Source: Actinomycetales bacterium | GTDB taxonomy: Bacteria; Actinomycetota; Actinomycetes; Actinomycetales; Actinomycetaceae | Assembly (NCBI GenBank): GCA_015655375.1 | Contig: JAATFD010000024.1 | Coordinates: 1-64,000, forward strand | DNA: 64,000 nt | Direction: 5' to 3' | Part shown: positions 18,524 to 28,002 of the stretch, in pieces | How positions within the stretch are numbered: the stretch's first letter is position 1 | Layout of the letters: the number at the start of each line of letters is the position of its first letter | Position numbers and translations under genes: made by a program | The notes under the pieces: generated by a model | The model's input: only the letters and a program-made list of their open reading frames with translations | Database searches by the model: none | What the model was told of the DNA's origin: nothing

Positions 18524-19705
18524 ATGGCCATTCGAACCACCCATGTGGGATCGCTTCCACGCACCCCTGAGCTACTCGACGCCAATGCCCGACGGGAGGA
18601 GCTCGGCGAGGAGGAGTTCGCCCGGATTCTCCAGGAATCGGTCGACGGCGTTGTCTCGCGTGAGCATTCCATCGGCCTCGACGTCGTCAACGACGGCGAG
18701 TATGGACACATCATGACCGAGTCCGTGGACTACGGCGCCTGGTGGTTCTATTCCTTCTCGCGATTCGGCGGCCTCGAGCTCGATGTCGATGGGCGTTTCG
18801 CGATGGCTCCGCCGGCCTCGGACGGCACAGTCCAGCTCACGACCTTCGCCGAGCGGCGAGACTGGCAACGTTTCGCAGACGCCTACTCGGATCCGACCTC
18901 GGGCATCCATGTCGCCCAGACCAAGCCGACCGCGTTCCCCACGATCGTTGCTCCCCTGACCTACATCGGCCAGGACGCGGTCCAACGCGACATCCAAGGC
19001 CTGCTCCGTGCGCTCTCGGACAACGGCCTGTCGACCTCCGACGGATTTCTCGCCGCTTTGTCGCCAGGGTCCGCTGCGCGCATCTCGAACGCCTACTACG
19101 CCAACGACCTCGAGGTCGTCCAGGCTTGCGCGGATGCCCTGCACGAGGAATACAAGGCGATCACAGACGCGGGGCTCACGGTCCAGATCGACGATCCGTC
19201 GCTGGCCGAGGCCTGGGACCAGATCAACCCCGCGCCGTCCGTCGGGGACTATCAGGACTACATCCAGGTCCGTATCGACGCGCTCAACCAGGCCCTCGAG
19301 GGCATTCCCGAGGAGCAGGTGCGCCTCCACGTTTGTTGGGGCTCCTGGCACGGCCCCCACACGACCGACATCCCCTTGGCCGACATCATCGACAATGTGT
19401 TGACCGCCAAGGTCCATGCCTATTCCTTCGAGGCCGCCAACGCGCGCCATGAGCACGAGTGGACCGTGTGGAAGGACATCGATCTCCCCGAGGACAAGGT
19501 GCTGATCCCGGGCGTCGTCGGTCACTCGACGAATGTCGTCGAGCATCCCGAGCTCGTTGCTCAGAGGATCCGGCGCTTCGTCGACATCGTCGGTTCCGAT
19601 CGGGTCATTGCCTCCACTGACTGTGGCCTTGGCGGGCGTGTCCATCCCTCCATCGCCTGGGCGAAGCTGGAAAGCCTGGTCGAAGGAGCCCGTCTGGTCG
19701 GCTGA
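18524..19705 (+). CDS. MetE-like cobalamin-independent methionine synthase family protein
   Basis: Single-domain protein of the MetE C-terminal (UROD/MetE-like) family, about 393 residues. TTHVGSLPRT opens the chain; the zinc-type ligands appear in LHVCWGSWHGPHT and in IASTDCGLGGR near the C terminus. This size lacks the N-terminal folate half of full MetE, so it is not a proven methionine synthase; small relatives use other methyl donors or act on other thiols or selenium compounds. ATG 18524 is preferred because GGAGAGG lies 6-7 bases before it. It is followed by a hairpin terminator. The methyl donor is undetermined. Confidence 0.8.
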   Translation: MAIRTTHVGSLPRTPELLDANARREELGEEEFARILQESVDGVVSREHSIGLDVVNDGEYGHIMTESVDYGAWWFYSFSRFGGLELDVDGRFAMAPPASDGTVQLTTFAERRDWQRFADAYSDPTSGIHVAQTKPTAFPTIVAPLTYIGQDAVQRDIQGLLRALSDNGLSTSDGFLAALSPGSAARISNAYYANDLEVVQACADALHEEYKAITDAGLTVQIDDPSLAEAWDQINPAPSVGDYQDYIQVRIDALNQALEGIPEEQVRLHVCWGSWHGPHTTDIPLADIIDNVLTAKVHAYSFEAANARHEHEWTVWKDIDLPEDKVLIPGVVGHSTNVVEHPELVAQRIRRFVDIVGSDRVIASTDCGLGGRVHPSIAWAKLESLVEGARLVG

Positions 19706-19729
19706 ATCCGTCTGTCGAAGCCTCTCTTG

Positions 19730-19756
19730 CCCCGCATCGCCTCGAGTGGTGCGGGG
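19730..19756 (+). terminator. Terminator hairpin after the MetE-like gene
   Basis: CCCCGCA (19730-19736) and TGCGGGG (19750-19756) form a perfect 7-bp stem with a 13-base loop, 25 bases after the stop codon. There is no T run. Confidence 0.5.
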
Positions 19757-19937
19757 CGACTGGTGCGTGGACAGAGGCTGTGTGGGGCGTGATCGTCGGG
19801 GTAGGGTTCCGGGGCGGTGCATCCCGAGTCGGATGCCTGCTCTTGCGGCGCGAGTCATCCGGCAGCGGAGCAGGCGGCCTCGCGAGGGTGCGTCGTCCAT
19901 CGGACACCACGACATCGATCAACGGAGTGCGCACGCG

Positions 19938-21848
19938 ATGAGCCTCTTCATCAAGAAGGACCTGGAACAGGTCACGGAGGATCTCGAGGATCCCGATCGT
20001 CACCTCAAGCGTGACCTCGGGGCATGGGACATCGCGGTCATGGGCGTAGCCGTGGCCGTGGGTGCTGGGATCTTCTCCGTAGGTGCCCAGGCCGCGGCCG
20101 ACTATGCCGGTCCCGCGGTCATCGTGTCCTTCGTGTTGGCTGCCCTCGTGTGTGGGCTCGCCGTGATGAACTACGCGGAATTCGCCTCGTCCGTCCCGGT
20201 GTCCGGATCCGCCTACACCTTCTCCTACCTGTCGCTGGGGGAGCTGGTCGCCTGGATCATCGGGTGGGACCTGATCCTCGAGATGATGATGGCGGCGTCG
20301 GTGATCTCGAAGTACTGGGGGATCTACCTGCGCAGCGTCTTCGAGTTCCTCCACGTTGATGTGCCGACCGAATTCGTGGTCGGCTCGCTTGAGGTCTCCT
20401 GGCCTCCGGTCGTTGTTGTTGCCTTCTTCACAGTGCTCCTGGTCTTGGGTACGAAACTGACGTCGCGCATCAACAGCGTCCTCACGGTCATCAAGATCGC
20501 GGTCGTCATCTTCATCGTGATCTCGGGCGCTTCGTATGTGAAGGTGTCGAACTTCCACCCGTTCTTGCCGCCCTCGGAGCCGGTGCCGGCCGGTTCGGCC
20601 ACCGGAGTGATGGGGCAGAGCCTGTTCTCGTTCCTCTCCGGCGCCGAGCCGACGCGCTATGGGGTCTACGGGCTGCTGGGTGCGGCTGCCCTCGTCTTCT
20701 TCGCCTTCATCGGGTTCGACATCGTCGCGACCACCGCCGAGGAAGCGAAGAATCCCCAGAAGACGCTGCCTCGAGGAATCTTCGGTGGCCTCGCCTTGGT
20801 GTCGCTGCTCTACATCTCCGTCATCATCGTCGTGACCGGCATGGTCTCGTACAAGGAGATGGCCGAGCAGGACGAACCGAGTCTCGCGACGGCCTTCCGG
20901 CTGGTCGGGGCCAACTGGGTCGGCACCATCATCACGATCGGTATCCTCATTGGGCTGACGACGGTGATCATGGTGCTGCTGCTCGGCCTGGCCCGCGTTG
21001 TCTTTGCGATGAGTCGTGACGGACTGCTGCCCCGTGGGATCTCCCAGACGACCAAGCGGGGAACACCTGCGCGCCTGCAGATCGGGTGCGGCATCGTGGT
21101 GGCCGCGATCGCGGCGGTCGCCGACGTCGGCCAGCTGTCCGAGATGATCAACATCGGGACGCTCAGCGCCTTCGTCCTCGTCAGCTTTTCGGTGCCGGTC
21201 CTGCGCAAGCGCTATCCGGACCTGCCTCGTGGCTTCACCGTGCCGTTCTCCCCGTGGCTGCCGATTCTGTCGGGAGTGCTGTGCCTGTGGCTGATGGCGA
21301 ACCTGGCGGTCGAGACGTGGCTGCGTTTCGTCGTCTGGTTGTTGGTCGGACTGACGATCTACTTCGGATATTCCTTCCTCCACTCGCGCACGCGTGCCGA
21401 GTCCCATGAGCACAACCCGCTGCTCGCTCTATCACTGGAAGACGGGCGACATGTCCGTCAGGGCAATCAACGGCCGGCATCACCTGAGATCGCCCGTCAG
21501 CGCCCGGCGCTGCGGGTGGCCCAAGTCCTCATCGCGCTCACGGTCGTGGCGGTGGGCGTCGAGGTGATCGGGTTGCTGGCGGGGATGATCCATGTCGAGG
21601 CGCAGCCGATCGGCCTCGTGTGGGGGCTGATCCTGGCAGCGATTCCCGGGATCATCGCCGGACACATCGCACTGTCCCGGTCCGAGGAGGTCGAACGTGA
21701 GTGGGATCTGGCGCCCGAGGGCACTCTGAGTGCTGGCGCGGTCCCGGGTGCAGCGACCAAGGCTCCGGTCGCTCTATTGTCCGTGGGGTACGCAACCATG
21801 GGCGTGGCCGTGGTCGTCGGGATCGTCCACGCCGTCGAGGTGCTGTGA
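19938..21848 (+). CDS. APC-family amino-acid permease, CAT-like
   Basis: Secondary amino-acid transporter of 636 residues with about 14 membrane segments, which fits the cationic amino-acid transporter (CAT) branch. It opens with a cytoplasmic MSLFIKKDLEQVTED and LKRDLGAWDIAVMGVAVAVG, then AGIFSVGAQAAADYAGPA (unwound helix 1) and PVSGSAYTFSYLSLGE (helix 3). FFAFIGFDIVATTAEEAKNP is the conserved helix 6-7 loop. ATG 19938 has GGAG 10 bases upstream; longer frame starts have no similarity. It is transcribed alone. The amino acid carried is unknown. Confidence 0.88.
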   Translation: MSLFIKKDLEQVTEDLEDPDRHLKRDLGAWDIAVMGVAVAVGAGIFSVGAQAAADYAGPAVIVSFVLAALVCGLAVMNYAEFASSVPVSGSAYTFSYLSLGELVAWIIGWDLILEMMMAASVISKYWGIYLRSVFEFLHVDVPTEFVVGSLEVSWPPVVVVAFFTVLLVLGTKLTSRINSVLTVIKIAVVIFIVISGASYVKVSNFHPFLPPSEPVPAGSATGVMGQSLFSFLSGAEPTRYGVYGLLGAAALVFFAFIGFDIVATTAEEAKNPQKTLPRGIFGGLALVSLLYISVIIVVTGMVSYKEMAEQDEPSLATAFRLVGANWVGTIITIGILIGLTTVIMVLLLGLARVVFAMSRDGLLPRGISQTTKRGTPARLQIGCGIVVAAIAAVADVGQLSEMINIGTLSAFVLVSFSVPVLRKRYPDLPRGFTVPFSPWLPILSGVLCLWLMANLAVETWLRFVVWLLVGLTIYFGYSFLHSRTRAESHEHNPLLALSLEDGRHVRQGNQRPASPEIARQRPALRVAQVLIALTVVAVGVEVIGLLAGMIHVEAQPIGLVWGLILAAIPGIIAGHIALSRSEEVEREWDLAPEGTLSAGAVPGAATKAPVALLSVGYATMGVAVVVGIVHAVEVL

Positions 21849-21905
21849 GGCGACGTTCGTGCCGCGGGTGGTTGGGGAGGCCCGGCTGGGCTCTTTCAAG
21901 GCGAC

Positions 21906-21987
21906 GGGGAAGCGAACTCATCACTGGGAAGGGCTATTTCGCTTCCCTGTGATGGGAGCACTGCCCTGTGATGAAATCACTTCCCCC
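21906..21987. repeat. Palindromic repeat, copy A
   Basis: About 80 bases beginning GGGGAAGCGAACTCATCAC and ending GTGATGAAATCACTTCCCC: the ends are inverted repeats with 16 of 19 bases paired. It shares GGGGAAGCGAACTCATC, the centre GGCTATTTCGCTT and GATGG..CACT in the same order with copy B at 23246-23326. The two copies are in the same orientation and bracket the DUF559-like gene. Confidence 0.8.
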
Positions 21988-22084
21988 ACGAGGACGCCGG
22001 AGCCGATCCAGGCTACGCACTGGAGGTCGGTGATGCGCTTCCGGAGGGTGTGGAGGCAGCGACGGACCTGACCCGCAGGGCTGA

Positions 22085-22129
22085 GCTGTCCACAGGTTCG
22101 GCTGCTTCGCTTGGCTGTCCACAGATTCC
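22085..22129 (+). repeat. Tandem GCTGTCCACAGRTTC repeat upstream of the DUF559-like gene
   Basis: GCTGTCCACAGGTTC (22085-22099) recurs as GCTGTCCACAGATTC (22114-22128), 29 bases apart. Each contains CTGTCCACA, one base off the actinobacterial DnaA-box consensus TTGTCCACA. Promoter-proximal control sites or chance are both possible. The rest of 21849-22175 is the repeat copy A and otherwise featureless. Confidence 0.5.
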
Positions 22130-22175
22130 ATCGGTGCGGGTTGGCAGGCGCTGCAGTGTCGATCACTCTGCTCCC

Positions 22176-23228
22176 ATGAACCTCACGATGGCCGATATGG
22201 TCCACATCGATTCGACGAACCAGCACGACCTGAAGCACGGGCCGGACCTGGTGCGCGTGTCCAGGGGATGGGCGCTGCGGCTCCGGCCCGGCGATCGTGA
22301 AGGTCGTCCGTGGGAGATCCGGTCGACGGTTGCCGAGGCCCGAATCCTGGCGCTTCGCCAGTTGACCAATCGTCCGGTGGTCTTCGCGCGGTCATCCGCG
22401 TTGGTGCTGTGGGGCATTCCGAGCTGGACCAACAATCCGGACGTGACGTTCCGATCGGTATCGCACTACAACGCTCGACAGCTGGATCCAGTGACCATCG
22501 GCGGGATCACCGTTCCGGCCGTTCGGGCACACCGAGTCGACTCCGAACAGGTGGTGGATGATTCGGCAGTCCTCTCGGGAATCCCGGTTGACGGGTTGCA
22601 CAGTACTGCAGTGTTGCTCGCGCGTTCTGCTCACCCGTTGGAGGCGTTCGTCGCCGTCAGCGCGATCCTGCGGCGATTGGCCGGGGACGACGTCTGGGCG
22701 TTGCGGCGGCACCGCGAGAGCGCCGAGGGGATTCGCCGAGAGCTGATGAGCGCCGTGACGCATCGGCTAGGGCTGCGGGGGAGCCGGGCTGCTTCTCGGC
22801 TCATTGAACATGCGGATGCCTCCTGCGAGTCGGTGGGGGAGCGCGCGCTGTTGTGGGTGGTGCTGGCGATCTCGCCGGAGATTCCTCACACCCAGGTCGA
22901 GGTCACCATCGAGTCAGCGACCTACTTCCTCGACATCGCTCTTCTCGGCCTGATGATCGCGTTCGAATTCGACGGGGCAGGCAAGATGGGAGAGAACGGG
23001 CGGGAGTTCCATGCGGCGAAGCGCCAGATGATGGATCGGGATCTGGCACTCCAACGGGCAGGTTGGACCGTCTTCCACTTCTCGTGGTCAGATCTTGCCG
23101 ACCTCGGCGCTTTGCGACAGCGGTTGATCCGCATGTGCCGATGGGAGAGCTCCGCGGCTGATCCGGTGCGATCGGCTCTGTGGATACCGGTACCGGCCGA
23201 GCTCACTAACCGGGATCGCCGGTTCTAG
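22176..23228 (+). CDS. AbiEi-like/DUF559 endonuclease-domain protein
   Basis: About 350 residues. The C-terminal 100 residues carry a Vsr/DUF559-like nuclease-fold pattern: [20 protein letters not shown], then [20 protein letters not shown] (the FD/FE acidic pair), and [11 protein letters not shown]. The N-terminal half ([20 protein letters not shown], then [11 protein letters not shown]) resembles the AbiEi-type helical region. Proteins of this layout are common, multicopy and uncharacterised in Actinobacteria; roles in type IV toxin-antitoxin systems or DNA damage are guesses. ATG 22176 has no strong binding site; the frame opens at 22050. It is a single gene bracketed by two copies of a palindromic repeat. 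Confidence 0.65.
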   Translation: MNLTMADMVHIDSTNQHDLKHGPDLVRVSRGWALRLRPGDREGRPWEIRSTVAEARILALRQLTNRPVVFARSSALVLWGIPSWTNNPDVTFRSVSHYNARQLDPVTIGGITVPAVRAHRVDSEQVVDDSAVLSGIPVDGLHSTAVLLARSAHPLEAFVAVSAILRRLAGDDVWALRRHRESAEGIRRELMSAVTHRLGLRGSRAASRLIEHADASCESVGERALLWVVLAISPEIPHTQVEVTIESATYFLDIALLGLMIAFEFDGAGKMGENGREFHAAKRQMMDRDLALQRAGWTVFHFSWSDLADLGALRQRLIRMCRWESSAADPVRSALWIPVPAELTNRDRRF

Positions 23229-23244
23229 ACACCGACTGTGTGTT

Positions 23245-23326
23245 GGGGGAAGCGAACTCATCGCAGGGAATGGCTATTTCGCTTCTTTGCGATGGAAACA
23301 CTTCCCGCCGATGAGTTCGCTTCCCA
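23245..23326. repeat. Palindromic repeat, copy B
   Basis: GGGAAGCGAACTCATCG (23247-23263) is a perfect 17-base inverted repeat of CGATGAGTTCGCTTCCC (23309-23325). Inside lie CATCGCA (23259-23265) with TGCGATG (23288-23294), and AAGCGAA with TTCGCTT, so alternative hairpins are possible. It is the better preserved of the two copies and lies between the DUF559-like gene and ilvD. Confidence 0.85.
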
Positions 23327-23472
23327 CCAGTGCTTCACACACCGGTTCACAGGGGTGGCGACCCGAGGCCGAGCGGCGACCAAGGCTCGCCTTGGTCCGA
23401 TTCGCGGCCCGGTTGGGCACGCTCCGGCGCGGGGACCTACTCTGGTGCGCACACCACTCGCAGGAGGACTCA

Positions 23473-25350
23473 ATGAGCCGGCAGCTTCGTTCCGCCACGT
23501 CCACTCAGGGACGCAACATGGCGGGCGCGCGTGCCCTGTGGCGCGCGACGGGAATGGGCGACAATGACTTCGGAAAGCCGATCATTGCCGTCGTCAACTC
23601 TTTCACGGAGTTCGTTCCGGGGCACGTACACCTGCGCAACATTGGGAAGCTGGTCGCCGACTCGATTGCCGAGGCCGGGGGCGTGGCCAAGGAGTTCAAC
23701 ACGATTGCCGTCGACGACGGAATCGCCATGGGCCACGGCGGCATGCTCTATTCCTTGCCGTCGCGCGAGATCATCGCAGATTCGGTCGAGTACATGGTCA
23801 ACGCGCACTGCGCCGACGCCATGGTCTGCATCTCGAACTGCGACAAGATCACCCCGGGCATGATGATCGCGGCCTTCCGACTCAACATTCCGGTCGTCTT
23901 CGTCTCGGGCGGTCCGATGGAGGCAGGAAAGAACATCCCCGCTGAGGACATTGTCGGACCCTCGAGCATGGGTCACGGCAACCTCATCACGGTCATGAAC
24001 GCGACCGCCAACGACTCGATCTCCGACGACGAACTCGGGAGGCTCGAGCGCTTGGCCTGCCCGACGTGCGGATCATGTTCGGGAATGTTCACAGCGAACT
24101 CGATGAACTCCTTGACCGAGGCGCTCGGTCTGGCCCTGCCGGGAAACGGTTCGACGCTGGCGACCCAGCAGGCCCGCCGCGGCCTGTTCGAGGAGGCCGG
24201 GCGCACGATCGTCGATCTGTGCCGCCGCTACTACGGCGACGAGGACGACTCCGTCCTTCCTCGGGCGATTGCAACGAAGGACGCTTTCCGCAACGCAATG
24301 AGCCTGGACATGGCGATGGGCGGATCCTCCAACACGGTCCTGCACCTGCTGGCCGCCGCTCACGAGGCCGAGGTCGACTTCGACCTCTCCGACATCGCGG
24401 AGCTCGGGCGGACCGTTCCCTGCATCGCCAAGGTCGCACCGAACCACAACGACTACCACATGGAGGACGTCCATCGCGCCGGCGGCATCCCCGCCATCCT
24501 CGGTGAACTCGACCGGGGCGGTTTCTTGCAGCACTCGGTCCACGCCGTCCACTCGCCCTCGTTGGAGGAGTGGCTGGGGGACTGGGACATTCGCGGAGGA
24601 CACGCGACCGAGGCCGCGAACGAGCTCTGGCACGCGGCCCCCGGCAACGTCCGCACCACCGAGCCGTTCTCGACCTCAAACACCTGGAAGACGCTGGATC
24701 TGGACGCCGCGGGCGGGTGCATCCACGACATCGAGCATGCTTACACGACAAGCGGAGGGTTGACTGTCCTGTTCGGCAATCTCGCCCCCGAAGGCGCGAT
24801 CATCAAGGCTGCGGGTGTGGATCCCTCACTGTTCCATTTCGAGGGCGTGGCGCGGGTCATGGAGTCCCAGGAAGAGGCGATCGACCGGATCCTCGACAAG
24901 ACTGTCCAGGCAGGTGATGTCGTGGTTATCCGCTATGAGGGCCCGTCGGGCGGGCCGGGCATGCAGGAGATGCTCTACCCGACGTCGTTCATCAAGGGGC
25001 GTGGGCTCGGCAAGCAGTGCGCGCTGATCACGGATGGTCGATTCTCAGGCGGGACCTCGGGGATCTCGGTGGGACACATTTCTCCGGAAGCCGCCGCCGG
25101 CGGGCTGATCGGACTGATCGAGGACGGGGACCGCATCATCATCGATGTGACGGAGGGGCTGCTCCAGCTCGATGTCCCCGATGAGGAGATCGAGCGGCGC
25201 CGTCTTGCCCAAGAGTCGCGCGAGCATCCGTGGACCCCCCTGCACCGTGACCGCGTCGTCTCTCCTGCGCTTCAGCTCTACGCTGCGACGGCGACGTCGG
25301 CGTCGACCGGGGCCGCGCGCGATGTGTCGAAGGTGCTGGGGAAGCGCTGA
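23473..25350 (+). CDS. ilvD: Dihydroxy-acid dehydratase
   Basis: Iron-sulfur dehydratase for the third step of valine/isoleucine synthesis. Cluster cysteines are in [15 protein letters not shown] and [19 protein letters not shown], and [20 protein letters not shown] with [13 protein letters not shown] is the C-terminal signature. The product is 625 residues. ATG 23473 has AGGAGG (23462-23467) at proper spacing; the longer frame reads back through repeat copy B and is discarded. It is separated from ilvBNC by 16 kb in this window and has no leader peptide or attenuator that I can see. Confidence 0.95.
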   Translation: MSRQLRSATSTQGRNMAGARALWRATGMGDNDFGKPIIAVVNSFTEFVPGHVHLRNIGKLVADSIAEAGGVAKEFNTIAVDDGIAMGHGGMLYSLPSREIIADSVEYMVNAHCADAMVCISNCDKITPGMMIAAFRLNIPVVFVSGGPMEAGKNIPAEDIVGPSSMGHGNLITVMNATANDSISDDELGRLERLACPTCGSCSGMFTANSMNSLTEALGLALPGNGSTLATQQARRGLFEEAGRTIVDLCRRYYGDEDDSVLPRAIATKDAFRNAMSLDMAMGGSSNTVLHLLAAAHEAEVDFDLSDIAELGRTVPCIAKVAPNHNDYHMEDVHRAGGIPAILGELDRGGFLQHSVHAVHSPSLEEWLGDWDIRGGHATEAANELWHAAPGNVRTTEPFSTSNTWKTLDLDAAGGCIHDIEHAYTTSGGLTVLFGNLAPEGAIIKAAGVDPSLFHFEGVARVMESQEEAIDRILDKTVQAGDVVVIRYEGPSGGPGMQEMLYPTSFIKGRGLGKQCALITDGRFSGGTSGISVGHISPEAAAGGLIGLIEDGDRIIIDVTEGLLQLDVPDEEIERRRLAQESREHPWTPLHRDRVVSPALQLYAATATSASTGAARDVSKVLGKR

Positions 25351-25744
25351 GGCGCACCGCGCCAGGGGGGATGCCTGCTCAGCCATCACTGCGAGGGCTT
25401 GAGACTGCCATATTGCCACGTCCCATATCTGGGGTCTTGAGGCGTCGATCCCGAATCATGCGTCCTGCGAGCCGCTGATGATCGGTCGCCATCCGTCCGA
25501 GTGGCTTCTGGTCGCTCGGAGCGTCTGCAGAGTCTTCGATCTCAGCGTGATCCGCTCTCGAGGTCAGACTCTTGAGACCGAGCAGGCTCGCGGTGCTGTC
25601 GACGCCCGTGATCGTGCGAGACGACCAAGCCAGTGGCCGGGCCAGAAGCGTTCCTGCACGAGGTGCGCGAGCGTGACCCGTCCCACGCCTGCCACGACTC
25701 TCGGCTCTACCCGGGGGGCAGACCCGCGCGCGACAATGGACTCC
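25351..25744. other. Intergenic region without recognised features
   Basis: 394 bases between ilvD and the lipoate ligase gene. Open frames across it have no recognisable protein pattern. I see no RNA gene, convincing terminator or repeat. It presumably holds the promoter of the downstream gene. Confidence 0.5.
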
Positions 25745-26794
25745 ATGCACGGTGAATACAAGGTCCCCGGGGGCAAACTCGTCGTCGTCGACGTCGAGGA
25801 GGCAGACGGTCGGTTGAAGGATCTTCGGGTCGCAGGGGATTTCTTCCTGGACCCCGACGAGGCCCTGGATCGGATCACGTCGGCCATTGAGGACGCTCCC
25901 ACAGACATCAGTGCAGCTGATGTGGCTGAGCGAGTGCGCGGAGCAGTCCTGCCGACCGACACGCTCTTGGGCCTGACCCCCGAGGGAATCGGCATTGCCC
26001 TGCGTCGGGCACTCGGACACGCGACAGGCTGGGAGGACATCGATTTCGACGTCATCCACGGTCCCGTCGTGGATCCGATGCTCAACGTCGCCATGGATGA
26101 GACGCTCGTCGAAGAGGTGGCTGCCGGGCGGCGCAAGCCGTTCATGCGCCTGTGGGAGTGGAACGGCCCACAGGTCGTTATCGGGTCATTCCAGTCCTAC
26201 GACAACGAGATCAACCAGGAGGGCGTCGACAAGTACAGGATCACCGTCTCCCGACGCGTGACCGGTGGCGGAGCGATGTTCATGGAGCCCGGCAACTGCG
26301 TGACCTACTCGCTGGTCGTCCCGACCTCGTTGGTCGACGGGTTGAGCTTCGAGCAGTCCTACCCTTTCCTCGATGAGTGGGTGATCGCGGCCTTGGCCAA
26401 GGTCGGCGTCAAGGCCCGCTACGTCCCGCTCAACGACATCGCCTCCGAGGTCGGCAAGATCGGCGGTGCGGCCCAGAAGCGCTTTGCGAACGGCTACATG
26501 GTGCATCACGTGACGATGTCCTATGACATCGACGCCGCGAAGATGATGGAGGTCCTGCGCATCGGCCAGGAGAAACTGCGGGACAAGGGCACTCGCAGTG
26601 CTGTCAAGCGCGTGGATCCCATGCGTTCGCAGACTGGTATGGAGCGTGAGGATATTCTCGACGTCCTCTTCACCCATTTCCGGGACGCCTACGGGGCCAC
26701 AGAGGGGACGATCACCGAGGCTGACCTCGACGTCGCGCGTCAACGGTGCGAGACGAAGTTCGCCACCCGGGAGTGGGTCCACCGACTACCTTGA
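25745..26794 (+). CDS. lplA: Lipoate-protein ligase A with N-terminal accessory domain
   Basis: Attaches lipoate to lipoyl domains of 2-oxoacid dehydrogenases or GcvH. The first about 85 residues (MHGEYKVPGGKLVVVDVEE) resemble the small lipoate-ligase accessory domain (LplB-like), which is normally C-terminal or a separate chain. The catalytic biotin/lipoate domain follows, with DPMLNVAMDE, the SRRVTGGGAMFMEPGN lipoate/AMP loop and the lysine-containing EVGKIGGAAQKRFANGYMVH. ATG 25745 is chosen because the family often begins MHGEYK; ATG 25736 is three codons upstream. About 349 residues. It is a single gene, with a small hairpin GACCC/GGGTC at about 26803-26820 after it. Confidence 0.82.
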   Translation: MHGEYKVPGGKLVVVDVEEADGRLKDLRVAGDFFLDPDEALDRITSAIEDAPTDISAADVAERVRGAVLPTDTLLGLTPEGIGIALRRALGHATGWEDIDFDVIHGPVVDPMLNVAMDETLVEEVAAGRRKPFMRLWEWNGPQVVIGSFQSYDNEINQEGVDKYRITVSRRVTGGGAMFMEPGNCVTYSLVVPTSLVDGLSFEQSYPFLDEWVIAALAKVGVKARYVPLNDIASEVGKIGGAAQKRFANGYMVHHVTMSYDIDAAKMMEVLRIGQEKLRDKGTRSAVKRVDPMRSQTGMEREDILDVLFTHFRDAYGATEGTITEADLDVARQRCETKFATREWVHRLP

Positions 26795-27156
26795 TCCGGC
26801 GAGACCCTCCTGCGGGGGTCACGGGTGCGAGCCGGGTTCAGTCCACACGACGAGGTCGGCAGCTCTTGCCAATTCGATCCACCCGAACGAGCCCGGCCGA
26901 TCACCGTGCTTGGGTTGGCTGGGCGACCATCGAGAGACGACCGGCGACGGTCTTCGAGGACGTTGCGACGCTCGTTGGACCGAAAAAGCCGACGTCCAGC
27001 GAGTACTACTGCCTCGCCGATCCGAGAGAGTGCGCGAGGTGGTGCTGACGTCGGAGAGCAGGCGGCAGGCCTGCAGACGGCTTGTGTTCGGTGGTGTTCG
27101 GTGTCTTCGATCTCGGCATTTGACCCTCCAGCCTCTCACGATGCGTCCGGGGGCTC
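26795..27156. other. Intergenic region between convergent genes
   Basis: 362 bases between the ends of lplA and the YggS gene. Apart from a weak hairpin right after lplA (GACCC...GGGTC, about 26803-26820) I see no feature; the short open frames look like GC-driven noise. Confidence 0.45.
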
Positions 27157-27873
27157 TCAGACATGTCGAGGTGCGCTGGCTGGTCTGGGTCCGAAGACGG
27201 CCGTCCCAACCCGCACTGTCGTCGCTCCCTCGGCGATCGCCCACTCGAGGTCAGCAGACATTCCCATTGACAGGGCGAGATCGGATTCGGAGATCACGAG
27301 CTGTTCGGCGGTCCGATCACGGATCTCGCGCAGGCGGGCGTAGGAGTCGCGGACCTCTGCCTCGACGTCGGAGTGGAGGCCGACGGTCATGAACCCCTCG
27401 AGGCGGAGATTTCCTGCCAGCTCGACGCATTCGATGAGTGAGTCGACGTCCTCGGGGCGGCACCCGCGTTTGGAGGCCTCCCCGGAGGTGTTGACCTGGA
27501 CCAGGACAGGCAGCCCCCGGGCACAGCGGCGGTCGAGCCGTTCGACGAGATCACGTGAGTCGACGGTCTCGATCAGGTCGCAGAACGCGAGCGCCTGGTT
27601 GACCTTGTTGGACTGGAGAGGCCCGATCAAGTGGATAGAGGCACCGGGTACTTCACGGATAGCCTCGGCTGTGGCGTGGGCCTCCTGGACGCGGTTGTGA
27701 CCGAGGACGACAGGCAGACCAAGGTCACTCAAACACCGGGCGGCCTCCCGGCAGATCTCGGGAGTGCGCATCTTGACTGCCAGTTCGAGGGTGACCGGGT
27801 CAGTGCGACCGGAGTTGGTCAGGGCAGCATCGATCCGAATGCGTGTGCGATCGATCTGTTCGGCCAAAGTCAC
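27157..27873 (-). CDS. YggS/PLPBP-family pyridoxal phosphate homeostasis protein
   Basis: Single-domain alanine-racemase-like barrel that binds PLP without known catalysis and helps vitamin B6 homeostasis. PLP lysine is in LELAVKMRTPEICRE; VVLGHNRVQEAHA, HLIGPLQSNKVNQAL, VLVQVNTSGEASKRGC, ALSMGMSADLEWAIAEG and VRVGTAVFG are the conserved blocks in order. The 238 residues are typical. It starts at GTG 27873. It usually accompanies cell division genes in Actinobacteria; here it stands alone, divergent from yccF. The usual K-x-x-S/P lysine motif is slightly altered but the lysine is kept. Confidence 0.88.
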   Translation of the reverse strand: MTLAEQIDRTRIRIDAALTNSGRTDPVTLELAVKMRTPEICREAARCLSDLGLPVVLGHNRVQEAHATAEAIREVPGASIHLIGPLQSNKVNQALAFCDLIETVDSRDLVERLDRRCARGLPVLVQVNTSGEASKRGCRPEDVDSLIECVELAGNLRLEGFMTVGLHSDVEAEVRDSYARLREIRDRTAEQLVISESDLALSMGMSADLEWAIAEGATTVRVGTAVFGPRPASAPRHV

Positions 27874-28002
27874 TCGCCGATCCTACGCGGAGGGCGTGGG
27901 GGTGTGCAGCCCTGCTCCGATCGGGAGAGGCGAGGACCTCCGAATGGGAGCCCTCGACGCGGGAATGCGACAATGGAGGTCCGCGACGAACAGGAGACTG
28001 TG

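Noticed and set aside
18572..19915. 447-codon minus-strand frame opposite the MetE-like gene
   Set aside because: Shadow of a well supported gene; no domain recognised.
19605..21413. 602-codon minus-strand frame opposite the APC permease
   Set aside because: Very rich in Asp, Arg, Gln and His, as expected for the complement of a GC-rich membrane-protein gene; the plus-strand permease is unambiguous.
22085..22129. Replication origin from DnaA-box-like motifs
   Set aside because: Only two imperfect boxes, no dnaA/dnaN neighbourhood and no AT-rich unwinding region.
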